Assembly (NCBI GenBank): GCA_016861025.1
Contig: BOKO01000024.1
Location: forward strand, 30,923-94,922
Origin: Chloroflexota bacterium
Lineage (GTDB): Bacteria > Chloroflexota > Anaerolineae > Caldilineales > Caldilineaceae
Direction: 5' to 3'
DNA length: 64,000 nucleotides
Shown here: positions 1-21,248 of the stretch, one piece after another
Layout: each line of letters opens with the position of its first letter
Numbering within the stretch: position 1 is the stretch's first letter
Program-made: the position numbers and the translations under genes
The notes under the pieces: model-generated
The model's database searches: none
What the model was told of the DNA's origin: nothing
Seen by the model: the letters and a program-made list of their open reading frames with translations, nothing else

Positions 1-261
1 TTGGCGTGTTGCAGAACACCGTGCTCTTTTCCTGGCTGTCAGTGCTGATCGTGGCGGTCGTCGGTGCAGTGTTCGCCTATCGCCAGCGTGCGGCCATGCG
101 CGCCTTCATCCGCACTAACTGGAAGCTAATGCTCGTAGGCGAGGCGGTCTTTGGCGCGGCGTTCCTGGCGTTCATCTGGGTGCGGCTGCAGAATCCCGAC
201 CTCTGGCAGCCCTGGTTTGGCGGCGAGAAGCAGATGGAGTTCGCCTTCCTCAACGGCATCC

Positions 262-295
<34 letters not shown>

Positions 296-467
296 CTTTG
301 CGGGCGGCGTCATCAACTACTACTACTTCGGCTTGTACCTGGTCGCCTACCTGATCAAGCTGACCGGCATCTACGCCGAAGTCGCCTTCAACCTGGCAAT
401 CCCAATGCTCTTTGCGCTGACGGTGGTCAATGTGTTTGCCGTGGCGTATTCGGCGGTGGAGAAGAAG

Positions 468-590
468 AGATTAGGAGATTGGAGATTGGAGATTGGAGAT
501 TCGCATGAGGGCGAGCGTTCTCCTAATCCCGCAGTCGCTCAATCCCACAATCTCACAAGCACCCAATCTCCAATCTCCAATCTCCACTCT
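468..590. repeat. GGAGATT heptanucleotide repeat pair (array A), inside coding sequence
   Basis: About four tandem copies of GGAGATT at 468-501 face about three copies of AATCTCC at 564-590, so the two arms could form a hairpin. The arrays are translated as the period-7 peptide LEIGDWR on one side and SPISNLQ on the other, within a predicted loop of the membrane protein. No stop codon is created. Confidence 0.9.
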
Positions 591-1071
591 CCCCTTCCCT
601 GGTTTTCCGGCCTCGGTGCGGCGTTACTGGCGCCGTTATATGTAACGATCCTGGGCAACCTGGACGGAGCGGCGCAGGTGGTGCGCAATCTGGCGCGGCT
701 CAACCCGTCGGATTTTCAGTCGGTGCTGCCGGGCGCGCAGGAATTGGCGGGCGCAGTGGGCAGCTTGCAGCAGGTGATCAGCGGCGCAGCGAAGATGCCA
801 CCCTACGATTTCTGGGGACCAAGCCGGGTGATCGAGCCGACGATCAACGAATTTCCGTTCTGGAGCTTCCTCTTCGCTGACCTGCACCCGCACATCATTG
901 GCATTCCGCTTTCCGGCATGTTCCTGGCGCTGGCGTTGGTGCTGGTGATGGACGCCGGCACGGATTGGCGGCGGGCGTGGCGACAGGGGCTGGCGCTGGT
1001 GGCGCTCTTTGCGCTGCTGCTCGGTGCGCTGGCAAGCGTCAACCTGTGGGAACTGCCCACCTACTTCGGGC

Positions 1072-1102
<31 letters not shown>

Positions 1103-1325
1103 CCGCGGGCGCGGACGGATCGACTGGCTGACGACGATTGCGGCGGCCGTGCTCTACGCAGGCGGCGCATATCTGTTCTTCATGCCCTTCTTCAGCAACT
1201 ACGTCAACGTCGGCGCATCGGGTGTGGGGCTGGTCAAGGAATCCGACCCCATCGAGCGCTGGCTGCTGGTGTGGGGCTTCTTCTTTTTTATCTTGTTGAG
1301 CTGGACCCTCTATCTCGCGTGGAAG

Positions 1326-1462
1326 CGATTGGAGATTGGAGATTGGAGATTAGAGATTGGAGAGTGGGGGAATGGGAGAGTGGGCGATAGGGAGATTGGG
1401 AGAGGGGGAGACCCGGCTGCGCAGGACGACGCCCAATCTCCAATCTCCAATCTCCAATCCCC
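1326..1462. repeat. GGAGATT heptanucleotide repeat pair (array B), inside coding sequence
   Basis: A degenerate forward arm (1326-1412) faces a clean reverse arm (1433-1462). It is the second array inside the same broken DUF2298 gene, and again in frame. It sits after a hydrophobic segment, at a predicted membrane-protein loop. Confidence 0.88.
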
Positions 1463-1852
1463 TGATCTTCCCAAACCCTCCGGCGTCGAACGCGCCGTCA
1501 ATCTTTTCCTGTGCCGCTTCGACGACTCGCCGCGGGCGCTGTATCTGCACAACAAGCTGGTGCGCGCGCCGGGCTTCTTTTACCTGCTCCTGCTGGCGTT
1601 GATTCCGACGACGCTGCTGTTGGCGGTCGGTGCGTGGCTGGCAGGGTGGAGCGTGCTGGCGCTCTGCCTGTCCTGGCTGGGGCTGGCGGTAGCGATGCTC
1701 TGGCGCAGCGCGCGCACGACCGACGCCGGCGCCGCGTTGACCGCCGTGCTCACCGCCACCGGGCTGGCGACCGGCGATCGGCACGCTCAACGGGCTGGAC
1801 TTCATGCGCGAGGGGTCATATGCCTGGCCCGATTTCAACAACGTCTTCGAGT

Positions 1853-1884
<32 letters not shown>

Positions 1885-2297
1885 CTCAAGCACGTGCGCG
1901 GCAACGCCGTGATCCTGGAAAGCTCGGAGGTGGAGTATTACCGGGCGTGGGGCACGCGCATGGCAAGCAACACCGGTCTCAGCGGTCTCAAGGGCATGCA
2001 CGAGCAGGAGCAGCGCTACCCCGAAGATGTCGGCTATCGCGACGGCTTGCACCGCGAGCTGTGGCAGACGCCCGACATCGCCCGCACGCAGCAGATCATC
2101 GACGAGCTTCACATTGACCTGGTCTACGTCGGGCAGCTTGAGCGCTTCCTGCATCCCGACGGCGTGCGCAAGTTCGAGGAGATGGCAGCGCAAGGGCTGC
2201 TGACGCCGTTGTTCCAGAACGAACGCGTGACCATCTACGCTGTTCCCGGACGGCTCGAACAGCAGGCGGACGGCGTCTTCACCCCGGGCGGTGGCGC

Positions 2298-4961
<2,664 letters not shown>

Positions 4962-4996
4962 CAGGTGCTTTTGCCTTCTTCTGGCACTGCAAAAGA

Positions 4997-5025
4997 TTGT
5001 CTTTCACGTAAATACGTGATAGAGT
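4997..5025 (+). promoter_or_regulatory. Promoter and probable operator of the VapBC-like pair
   Basis: A -35-like TTGTCT (4997-5002) and a -10-like TAGAGT (5020-5025) are 17 bp apart. The spacer holds a perfect inverted repeat, TCACGTA-AA-TACGTGA (5004-5019). Such a site fits autorepression by a ribbon-helix-helix antitoxin. A Shine-Dalgarno GGAGG lies at 5033-5037. Confidence 0.65.
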
Positions 5026-5043
5026 GCTGCCGGGAGGATTATG

Positions 5044-5286
5044 ATGGAGACACAAAATATCACGCTGGCAATTCCCAGAGATGTGCTGCAAAAAGCGCGG
5101 CGGTTGGCAGTCGAGCGTCACACATCGCTGTCGTCGATGATGACACAGCTCATTCTCGACATGGTTGAGCAAGAAGATGCGTACCGGGCGGCGTGTGACC
5201 GGCAACTGGCGCTCCTGGAGCAGGGGCTGAACTGGCGCACGCAGGGTTCAGTCGCCTGGACGCGCGAGGAACTGCATGAGCGCTGA
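5044..5286 (+). CDS. Ribbon-helix-helix-like antitoxin (VapB-type)
   Basis: This is an 80-residue protein with an N-terminal beta strand (NITLAIPRDVLQKARRLA) followed by two helices, the pattern of CopG/Arc ribbon-helix-helix DNA-binding antitoxins. The C-terminal tail should wrap the toxin. Two adjacent ATGs exist at 5041 and 5044. I chose the second because the GGAGG at 5033-5037 is better spaced from it. The gene overlaps the PIN-domain toxin by 11 bases. The palindrome in its promoter spacer suggests self-regulation. The antitoxin assignment rests mainly on size, position and the RHH-like N-terminus. Confidence 0.75.
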   Translation: METQNITLAIPRDVLQKARRLAVERHTSLSSMMTQLILDMVEQEDAYRAACDRQLALLEQGLNWRTQGSVAWTREELHER

Positions 5287-5716
5287 GCTGTCTCTGGAAT
5301 TTGTCGATACGAACGTGCTGATCTACGCCTATGATCGCTCGGCCGGTGAACGCCACACCCGGGCAAAGGCGCTGGTGAGCGAGTTGTGGCGCTCGCGGCG
5401 CGGCTGTCTGAGCGTGCAGGTGCTCCAAGAGTTCTATGTCGTTGGCGCACGGCGGTTGATTGAAGCCGCGCCGGTTGATTTGCGCGTCATCCTGGGCGAC
5501 CTGGCGCTATGGCACGTCCATGCTCCGGTTGCGGCGGATGTGCTTTCCGCGGTTGATTTGCACGAACGCTATCAGATTTCGTTTTGGGATGCAATGATCT
5601 TGCAGAGCGCGGCGCGGCTTGGCTGTGCGGTGCTCTGGTCGGAAGACCTCAACGCAGGACAGCGCTACCAGGGCGTGCGCGTGCTCAATCCGTTTGCGAT
5701 GGAACACCCTGTATGA
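5276..5716 (+). CDS. PIN-domain ribonuclease toxin (VapC-type)
   Basis: This 146-residue protein has the PIN-domain acidic residues in order: the Asp of FVDTNVLIYAYD near the N-terminus, the Glu of VLQEF, the Asp of SFWDAMI, and the Asp of WSEDLNAG. PIN toxins are Mg-dependent endoribonucleases, often cutting tRNA or rRNA. It overlaps its antitoxin gene, as is usual for vapBC. The pair interrupts a run of glycan-assembly genes and may act as a small stabilising module. The target RNA cannot be judged from sequence. Confidence 0.9.
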   Translation: MSAELSLEFVDTNVLIYAYDRSAGERHTRAKALVSELWRSRRGCLSVQVLQEFYVVGARRLIEAAPVDLRVILGDLALWHVHAPVAADVLSAVDLHERYQISFWDAMILQSAARLGCAVLWSEDLNAGQRYQGVRVLNPFAMEHPV

Positions 5717-5789
5717 TGGACCCTGGTTTCATCTGCTGCAATCACGCAGCAATATCTCGATCTGAACACTATTGAACGAACGTCTTGCA

Positions 5790-7778
5790 ATGACAAAAAC
5801 GATTGACTTGACAACCCAAGCGGTGAGCTCGCCGGACAGTGGATCAGGCGGCGCACGCACCATCGACCTGGGTGCGGTTGCTGCGACGCCCACCGTGTCA
5901 ACTGCACGCACCCTGACGGTGGAGCATCTCCTCTACGCCATCATCATCGCCGCCGCGCTCTTGATTCGCTTTATCGGGCTGAGCGCCGAGCCGCTGTCAC
6001 CATCGGAAAGCGCGGCGGCGTGGAGCGCGTGGCTTGCCGCCAATGCGCAAAGCGTGGTGGGCGCGCCGGCGCCGAACAGCGCGCTGCTCTACGGCTTGCA
6101 ATCGCTGCTCTTCTGGATCGTCGGCAGCAGCGACATCTGGGCGCGGGCGATCCCGGCGCTGGCAGGTGCGGGGCTGGTGCTGCTGCCGTGGTTCTGGCGG
6201 GCGTGGATCGGGCGACCGGCGGCGCTGGTCATCGCCACAATCTTTGCGCTCGACCCGTGGCTGATGGCATTCAGCCGACGCTCAGATTCCGCGATCCTGG
6301 CGATCTTCCTGGCGCTGCTGGCGTTGACTGCCTTCTGGCAGTGGCGCTTTCAGCCCGACACGCGGCGTGCGCTACGTTGGGAGCGCACGGCGGCGGTGGC
6401 GATTGCGCTGCTGCTGACGAGCGGACCGGCGGCGTGGAGCTTCCTGCCCGTACTGCTCGCCTTTGCCCTGATTTTTGGGCAGGTGAGCATCTGGGAAGCC
6501 GCCACTTCACCGGATGACGGTTCGGCGCCCGCCGGGCGCAGCGAATTGCAGGAATCGGCGTCTCGCCCCTCGCCCTTCGCCTCTCGCCCCGCCTTCCTGG
6601 ATGCCTGGCGCCCGCATCGTTCGACCTGGCTCTGGTTTGGCGTCACGCTGGCGCTGGCGGCGACCGGCTTTGCACTGCGCGGCGAGGCGGCGCCTGCGCT
6701 CAGCGCCAGCCTGACCGCATGGGTGAGCGCCGTCGCCGGGATGGAGACCGCCAATCCACTTGCGTGGCCCTTCCTGCGTCTGTTGATAGACCAGCCGCTG
6801 CTGGCGGTGTTTGGTGTGGTCGGGATGGTGATGCTTTGGCTGAGACCGCCCGCGGCGTTGGCGGAGTCGCGGCGCACGGCGATCTTTCTGACGGTGTGGC
6901 TGGCATGGGGGCTGCTGCTCTGGCTACTGCCCGGACGCCCGCCCGAAGTGCTGCCGATAGCGGGGATTGCGCTGGCGCTTGCCGCGGCGACGTTGATCGG
7001 GCGCGTGCTCGAACGCCCGTGGGGCGACCTGACCGGGCTGGAATTGTTCACGCTGCTCGTCGTGCAGACGGTGCTGGTCGTGGCTGGCTCGATCTGGCTG
7101 GCGGCGCTGGCGGAAAGCGTCATCTTCAATGAGCAAATCTGGTTGACAACTGGCATTATCATTGCATTGATGATTGCGGTGTGGGTTGTCTTTGGCATCT
7201 GGGCGGGCTGGCGGTCGACGGCGCGCGTGGCGGCGCTCTTTTATGCTGTGCTGCTCGGCGCGTGGACGCTGCGCAGCGCCTGGCTGCTCAATCACACGCC
7301 TGCGTTCATGCACCCGGACGGCTTCTGGCAGCGGCTCACGAGCCATGAGGTGCGCCTGCTCGTGCAGGATGTGGAGCGGCTAAGCAGCATTCGCCGCGGC
7401 GACCCGAACCAGATCGACATGCAGATCGTCTATGATGTCAGCCCGGATGCGGTGTTGGGCTGGCATCTGCGTGAGATGCGCAACCTGCGTCATGTGCGCA
7501 GCCTCGATGCGGCGCAGTTTGATGCCGCGCGGCTGCCGCTGATCGTGGCGCCGACGCCGCGCAACGCCGCGCTGCCGCTGCCCGACCCCTACATCGGCAG
7601 CGAGTACGGCATTGTATACACGTGGCAGCCGTCGTTCCTGCCCGCTGATGGAGGCGACGGTATGAGCGCACAGCAGCGCTGGACCGACGTGCAGCGCCCG
7701 CGGTTGCGCTGGCTGCTCTACCGCAAGGTCGATAGCGCGCCGGTGGTCGAGTCGGTGACGTTGTGGGCGCCGCGCTGA
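5790..7778 (+). CDS. PMT_2/GT39-like integral membrane glycosyltransferase
   Basis: The protein has about 660 residues with an N-terminal cytoplasmic stretch, then about a dozen hydrophobic segments and a C-terminal soluble region. The segment around LIRFIGLSAEPLSPSESAAA matches the first extracytoplasmic loop of PMT/ArnT-like GT-C enzymes, and FALDPWLMAFSRRSDSAILA matches the conserved region after helix 4. The loop reads SPSE where active relatives usually have an Asp-Glu pair, so catalytic competence is uncertain. The start is either the ATG at 5790 or a TTG at 5772. It probably uses a polyprenyl-phosphate sugar on the outer face of the membrane. It lies 59 bp before the Agl23-like gene. 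Confidence 0.78.
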   Translation: MTKTIDLTTQAVSSPDSGSGGARTIDLGAVAATPTVSTARTLTVEHLLYAIIIAAALLIRFIGLSAEPLSPSESAAAWSAWLAANAQSVVGAPAPNSALLYGLQSLLFWIVGSSDIWARAIPALAGAGLVLLPWFWRAWIGRPAALVIATIFALDPWLMAFSRRSDSAILAIFLALLALTAFWQWRFQPDTRRALRWERTAAVAIALLLTSGPAAWSFLPVLLAFALIFGQVSIWEAATSPDDGSAPAGRSELQESASRPSPFASRPAFLDAWRPHRSTWLWFGVTLALAATGFALRGEAAPALSASLTAWVSAVAGMETANPLAWPFLRLLIDQPLLAVFGVVGMVMLWLRPPAALAESRRTAIFLTVWLAWGLLLWLLPGRPPEVLPIAGIALALAAATLIGRVLERPWGDLTGLELFTLLVVQTVLVVAGSIWLAALAESVIFNEQIWLTTGIIIALMIAVWVVFGIWAGWRSTARVAALFYAVLLGAWTLRSAWLLNHTPAFMHPDGFWQRLTSHEVRLLVQDVERLSSIRRGDPNQIDMQIVYDVSPDAVLGWHLREMRNLRHVRSLDAAQFDAARLPLIVAPTPRNAALPLPDPYIGSEYGIVYTWQPSFLPADGGDGMSAQQRWTDVQRPRLRWLLYRKVDSAPVVESVTLWAPR

Positions 7779-7837
7779 ATTAAAACGAATGGATGCTGTC
7801 AGAAGCAACGCTTTGATGTGTAAGGAACTGTGAGACA

Positions 7838-11281
<3,444 letters not shown>

Positions 11282-11297
11282 GTTTCAGAAGATTGAT

Positions 11298-11366
11298 CCG
11301 CAGATTGCGCAGATTCCGCAGAAGAATGTCTTGAAAAACTCTCTGCGAAATCTGCGCAATCTGCGG
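11298..11366. repeat. CGCAGATT-type inverted repeat, unit 1
   Basis: Arms at 11298-11322 and 11342-11366 pair over 25 bp with one G-T wobble. The outer 18 bp (CCGCAGATTGCGCAGATT) are perfect. It stands directly after the NHL gene. Each arm holds tandem CGCAGATT-like units. No T-tract follows, so it is more likely a dispersed repeat than a terminator. Confidence 0.88.
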
Positions 11367-11400
11367 TTTAGTTGAGCGTGCAAATGGTCAGAGGATTGTT

Positions 11401-11469
11401 CCGCAGACCGCGCAGATTGTGCAGAAAAATGCGGTGAAAAATTCTCTGCGAAATCTGCGCAATCGGCGG
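11401..11469. repeat. CGCAGATT-type inverted repeat, unit 2
   Basis: This is a second, more degenerate copy of the preceding hairpin, about 103 bp downstream in the same orientation. The arms are 11401-11425 and 11445-11469. The inner half (TGCGAAATCTGCGCAATC) is nearly identical to unit 1, indicating a tandem duplication before 11492. Confidence 0.82.
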
Positions 11470-11491
11470 TTTAGTTTTTCAGGCGTAAGCG

Positions 11492-15223
<3,732 letters not shown>

Positions 15224-15327
15224 TTTATCACTCTCATGCAAAGCCGCAAGGCACGCGAAGGCGGCTATCTTCAACTTGGAGCGTCTTTGCGTGAGGCAAG
15301 ATCGCCAATTCGTGTATAATGATGCGT

Positions 15328-15699
15328 ATGGAACGAACCTTTTTTATCATTGCATCTCTGTTCGGCGCTCTTTCCGTTGCGTTTGGCGCGTTCGGCGCCC
15401 ATGCGCTGCGCGGGCGTATTGAGGAAAGTCTGCTTGCCAACTACCAGACTGGCGTCAGTTACATGTTCTATCATGCGCTGGCGCTCCTGGCTGTGGCGTG
15501 GGCATTGAGTCGATGGCCCGCCAGCAGCCTGTCGGTGTGGGCGGGCTGGCTCTTCGTCGTCGGCATTGTAATTTTTTCGGGCAGCCTCTTTGTGATGGCG
15601 TTCACCGGCTTGCGCTGGCTTGGTGCGATCACGCCAATTGGCGGCGTAGCTTTCATCGCTGGCTGGCTGTTGTTGGCGCTTGCGGCCTGGCGCGGGTGA
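15328..15699 (+). CDS. DUF423 family small membrane protein (YgdD-like)
   Basis: This 123-residue protein of four hydrophobic segments has the DUF423 hallmarks: LFGALSVAFGAFGAHALRGRI at the N-terminus, YQTGVSYMFYHALALL, and GSLFVMAFTG followed by TPIGGVAFIAGWLLLA. The function of the family is unknown. ATGs also occur at 15319 and 15322. A perfect TATAAT lies at 15315-15320, which would place transcription start near 15327, so I prefer the ATG at 15328 and a leaderless mRNA (inference). No convincing -35 is present. Confidence 0.88.
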   Translation: MERTFFIIASLFGALSVAFGAFGAHALRGRIEESLLANYQTGVSYMFYHALALLAVAWALSRWPASSLSVWAGWLFVVGIVIFSGSLFVMAFTGLRWLGAITPIGGVAFIAGWLLLALAAWRG

Positions 15700-15778
15700 G
15701 AGGGAAGTCTGTTGCATGTCACGTGTTGCGTGATATGCCGCCGCCGCGACATATTGGCGTGTAGTCCAGGCGCTTTTT

Positions 15779-15806
15779 TTGACTTTTTCCCCCTTTTGCA
15801 TATACT
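15779..15806 (+). promoter_or_regulatory. Promoter of tRNA-Leu
   Basis: TTGACT (15779-15784) and TATACT (15801-15806) are separated by 16 bp. Predicted initiation near 15813 is six bases before the mature tRNA 5' end. This is a good sigma-70-type match. Confidence 0.75.
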
Positions 15807-15818
15807 AAAGTTGTGTCT

Positions 15819-15904
<86 letters not shown>

Positions 15905-15909
15905 AAGCA

Positions 15910-15943
15910 AAAGAGCCGATCTCTACAACGAAATCGGCTCTTT
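15910..15943. terminator. Bidirectional rho-independent terminator between tRNA-Leu and enolase
   Basis: An 11-bp perfect stem, AAAGAGCCGAT/ATCGGCTCTTT, has a 12-base loop with T-rich sequence on both sides. It can stop the tRNA transcript on the plus strand and the convergent enolase transcript on the minus strand. Confidence 0.85.
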
Positions 15944-15950
15944 GTTATTA

Positions 15951-16013
15951 GAGACTGGAGATTCGATGAAGCCTCGGTCGTCGAATCTCCAATCTCCTAA
16001 TCTCCAATCTCCC
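15951..16013. repeat. GGAGATT heptanucleotide repeat pair (array D)
   Basis: A short forward arm (15951-15965) faces a reverse arm of AATCTCC copies (15983-16013). The array ends two bases from the enolase stop codon, between the gene and its terminator, so it would be in the enolase 3' untranslated region. Confidence 0.88.
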
Positions 16014-16015
16014 TT

Positions 16016-17308
<1,293 letters not shown>

Positions 17309-17440
17309 GAGAGTCTACTCCTTTGGGAATTTGAAGTGAATCAATTTTACAATTTTGCGTTGTGTGCAACGACAGACGCCGCACACTGTAGTAGTGTATT
17401 ACGAAACCACATTTTTTGCGAATAGCGCCTTGAAACAAAA

Positions 17441-17469
17441 AGTCGGGCGATTTTCTAAATCGCCCGACT
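17441..17469 (-). terminator. Rho-independent terminator of the fabF-fabH operon
   Basis: A 13-bp perfect stem (AGTCGGGCGATTT and its complement) with a 3-base loop begins four bases after the fabH stop. On the minus strand it is followed by TTTTTGTTT. Confidence 0.9.
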
Positions 17470-17472
17470 CGC

Positions 17473-18795
17473 TCATTCACGCACGCGCTCCGGCGTGTTC
17501 TCTTTGACCGGCGCCTCGGCTGGCGTCTTTTCCCTGCCTTCGTCGCGGCCAGGGGCTTCAGGGTCAGGAAGCACTTCGTAGACCCAACGCACTGCACGCC
17601 GCCACATGCTGCGCGCTGCGGCGGCGCTATAGGTTGCCTGTCGCCGTGTGTTCTTCCACCAGCCGGTCTCCGGCTTTTCGACCGGCGTGCGCCAGTCGAT
17701 TGCACAGGCTGCCCATGTCAGCCCGGCGCCAAAGCCAACAAAGACCACCTTGTACCCCGGTTTGAGCTTGCCCGCCTCGATTGCCTCGCATAGTGCAATC
17801 GGGATGCTGGCGGTGCTGGTGTTGCCGTATTTTTCCAGGTTGACAAAGACCTTCTCGGCGGGAATCTTGAGCTGGTTGAGCACGCTGTTTTGAATAATGC
17901 GGATGTTTGCCTGATGTGGGACGACCAAATCGACCTCGTCGGTGGTGTAGCCGGCGCGTTCGAGCACCTTGCGCGTTGAGGAAGCCATCACGCGCGTGGC
18001 GAAGCGGAAGACCGCCTTGCCATCCATTTTGACGTAATGCATGCCGCTGCTGACGGTCTCCAGGCTGGTGGGCATGGCGCTGCCGCCGGCGGGAAGAATC
18101 AAGTTGTTGCCGCCCGAACCGTCGCTGCCCAAATCGACCGACATGATGCCGCCGGGCACTTCGCTGGCTGCCACCAACACGGCGCCGGCGCCGTCGCCAA
18201 ACAAGATGCAAGTCTCTCGGTCGGTCCAGTCGACGATGCGCGAGAGCGTTTCGGCGCCGATCACCAGCACATACTCGGCGTCACCCGCCAGGATGTGGCC
18301 GCGCGCCATCGCCAACCCATAGACAAACCCAGAGCAGGCTGCACTCAGGTCGAACGCGCCGGCGTTATTGGCGCCCAGTGCGTCCTGGATCAGGCAGGCG
18401 GTGGCGGGAAAGATGTGTTCCGGCGTCGTCGTCGAGCAGATGATCAAATCGATCTTGCTGGCGGGAACGTCGGCGACTTCAAGCGCCTTGCGCGCCGCCG
18501 CCACCGCCAACGACACCGAAGTCTCTTTCGGATCGGCGGCTACATGTCGTTCGGCGATGCCGGTGCGGCTGCGAATCCACTCGTCGTTGGTGTCGACGAT
18601 CTGTTCCAGATCGTGATTGGTGATCACTTTGCCCGGCACGTGATAGCCCCACCCAACGATATGAGCATAACGGGGTCGATGCGTCAGGGGAGCGTCGGGG
18701 GAACGCTCTGCGGCGACGCCTGGCTCAGAGCCTGGTGGATGAGCGCCGTTTGTTGTCGGTTGGTTTGTCGCCGAAGGCTGTTTGATCTCTGCCAT
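17473..18795 (-). CDS. fabH: 3-oxoacyl-ACP synthase III with N- and C-terminal extensions
   Basis: KAS III condenses acetyl-CoA (or a branched acyl-CoA) with malonyl-ACP to start fatty acid synthesis. The Cys-His-Asn triad is clear: C154 (SAACSG), H294 (VVPHQANIRI) and N325 (YGNTSTAS), plus the TGIAERH and GFGAGLTWA motifs. The core covers about residues 42-368. An extra 40-residue Pro/Ser-rich N-terminus and a 70-residue charged C-terminal tail make it about 110 residues longer than usual. The start has an excellent AAGGAGGAG site seven bases or so upstream, which supports the long N-terminus. It lies 24 bp downstream of fabF in one operon. Confidence 0.93.
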   Translation of the reverse strand: MAEIKQPSATNQPTTNGAHPPGSEPGVAAERSPDAPLTHRPRYAHIVGWGYHVPGKVITNHDLEQIVDTNDEWIRSRTGIAERHVAADPKETSVSLAVAAARKALEVADVPASKIDLIICSTTTPEHIFPATACLIQDALGANNAGAFDLSAACSGFVYGLAMARGHILAGDAEYVLVIGAETLSRIVDWTDRETCILFGDGAGAVLVAASEVPGGIMSVDLGSDGSGGNNLILPAGGSAMPTSLETVSSGMHYVKMDGKAVFRFATRVMASSTRKVLERAGYTTDEVDLVVPHQANIRIIQNSVLNQLKIPAEKVFVNLEKYGNTSTASIPIALCEAIEAGKLKPGYKVVFVGFGAGLTWAACAIDWRTPVEKPETGWWKNTRRQATYSAAAARSMWRRAVRWVYEVLPDPEAPGRDEGREKTPAEAPVKENTPERVRE

Positions 18796-18819
18796 ATCTC
18801 CTCCTTGTTCGCCGCAGCC

Positions 18820-20088
<1,269 letters not shown>

Positions 20089-20214
20089 AGTGTGTCAACC
20101 ATCATTTTCTATACTCAAATTTAATGTAACGATTTCAGTTTTGGCTCCCTTTGGAGTGTCAGAAAGTGATAACACATGCAAGCTTCAGAAGTTGCGGATA
20201 GTTTGAGGATCAAA

Positions 20215-20243
20215 CAAGCCCGATGCGTGCAGCATCGGGCTTG
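20215..20243 (-). terminator. Terminator-like hairpin after the DUF5668-like gene
   Basis: A 12-bp perfect stem (CAAGCCCGATGC and its complement) has a 5-base loop, followed on the minus strand by the weak T-rich GTTTGATC. It lies 65 bp past the stop of the gene at 20309 and would insulate fabF. Confidence 0.75.
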
Positions 20244-20308
20244 AAATCATGATTTGGGAGACGATTCGGTTGCAAAACCTCTGTGCAGCCGCACAAAGGC
20301 TGTTGAGG

Positions 20309-21115
20309 TCAACGCAGAACTGACTCGTAGGTTTCTTTCTGCTCGTCCGGTTGATTCATGGGTTGATTCACAGGCTCTGCTTGTGTGCCGGAGCCAGGCG
20401 CCTCGTCCTCATACCAGGGATTGCGGTCATCCGACGTCGGCTGCTCCATTGTTGTGGGCAACGACGATTGAACGGATGGACGGCGCAGAATCAGGTATGC
20501 GCCGGCGCCGATCAACGCCAGCGGCCACAGCCACGCCAGTGCGCCCACAAATGGCGTCACAATCACCAGCCCCAACACCAGCAGGATCGCCGCCGGAATG
20601 TACGCCCACCGTAGATTTTGGTTGAGATAGGTGGATAGCAACCCAAGCACGCCGAAAGTCAATCCTAACCCGACAAAGAGCACGCTGCCTGAGTTGAGAA
20701 AGCGGAACGGCAGTACATCAATCGCCGCCACAGCCGCCACTGAGAAAAGAGCGCCGCCGGGAATGATCGCCCACCACTGGCGCGGATTGGTGACGAAGAT
20801 CGCCAGAAAGCCGGCGCCGATCGCTCCCAGAAAGATGGCGCCGGTCATGCCCGATAAAATCGGCGGCGCAAAACGCGAGTAGAAGATAGTCGCCGCCAGG
20901 CCGAGCAAAGTAAAACCAGGGATCGCCGCCCACCAGCGCTCATGCCGGGCGGTGAGAAAGACATACAGAAAGACGCCGCCCGCCGCACCGAAAGCCAGCG
21001 ACCAGAACAGATCACTCAGCGCGCCAAGAATGCCGGTGGCCTGAAGCAGGAAAAATCCACCCAGGGCGACCAGCAACAACCCCCATAACAATTGTTTGTT
21101 TTCTTTCGTCATCAT
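20309..21115 (-). CDS. Multi-pass membrane protein with DUF5668/LiaF-type N-terminus
   Basis: This 268-residue protein has about eight hydrophobic segments and a polar, Pro/Glu-rich C-terminal tail of about 50 residues. The first part (GLLLVALGGFFLLQATGIL, then LFWSLAFGAAGGVFLY) resembles the paired-helix DUF5668 domain of LiaF/LiaI-type envelope-stress proteins. An AAGGAG site eight bases upstream fixes the start at the ATG at 21115 rather than the longer open frame. It is monocistronic with a hairpin downstream. A role in envelope stress is only suggested by the family. Confidence 0.72.
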   Translation of the reverse strand: MMTKENKQLLWGLLLVALGGFFLLQATGILGALSDLFWSLAFGAAGGVFLYVFLTARHERWWAAIPGFTLLGLAATIFYSRFAPPILSGMTGAIFLGAIGAGFLAIFVTNPRQWWAIIPGGALFSVAAVAAIDVLPFRFLNSGSVLFVGLGLTFGVLGLLSTYLNQNLRWAYIPAAILLVLGLVIVTPFVGALAWLWPLALIGAGAYLILRRPSVQSSLPTTMEQPTSDDRNPWYEDEAPGSGTQAEPVNQPMNQPDEQKETYESVLR

Positions 21116-21248
21116 AATTTGAACTCCTTGTCCACGTAAACGCTTTGTCCTGGTGAACAATACGGAGAATGCTTACAAAAAGTTGCACACTTGGGAATAC
21201 AGAGCGGAGGGGCGGATTTTGTGGTGAAACTTTCAACAAAGCAACCAC

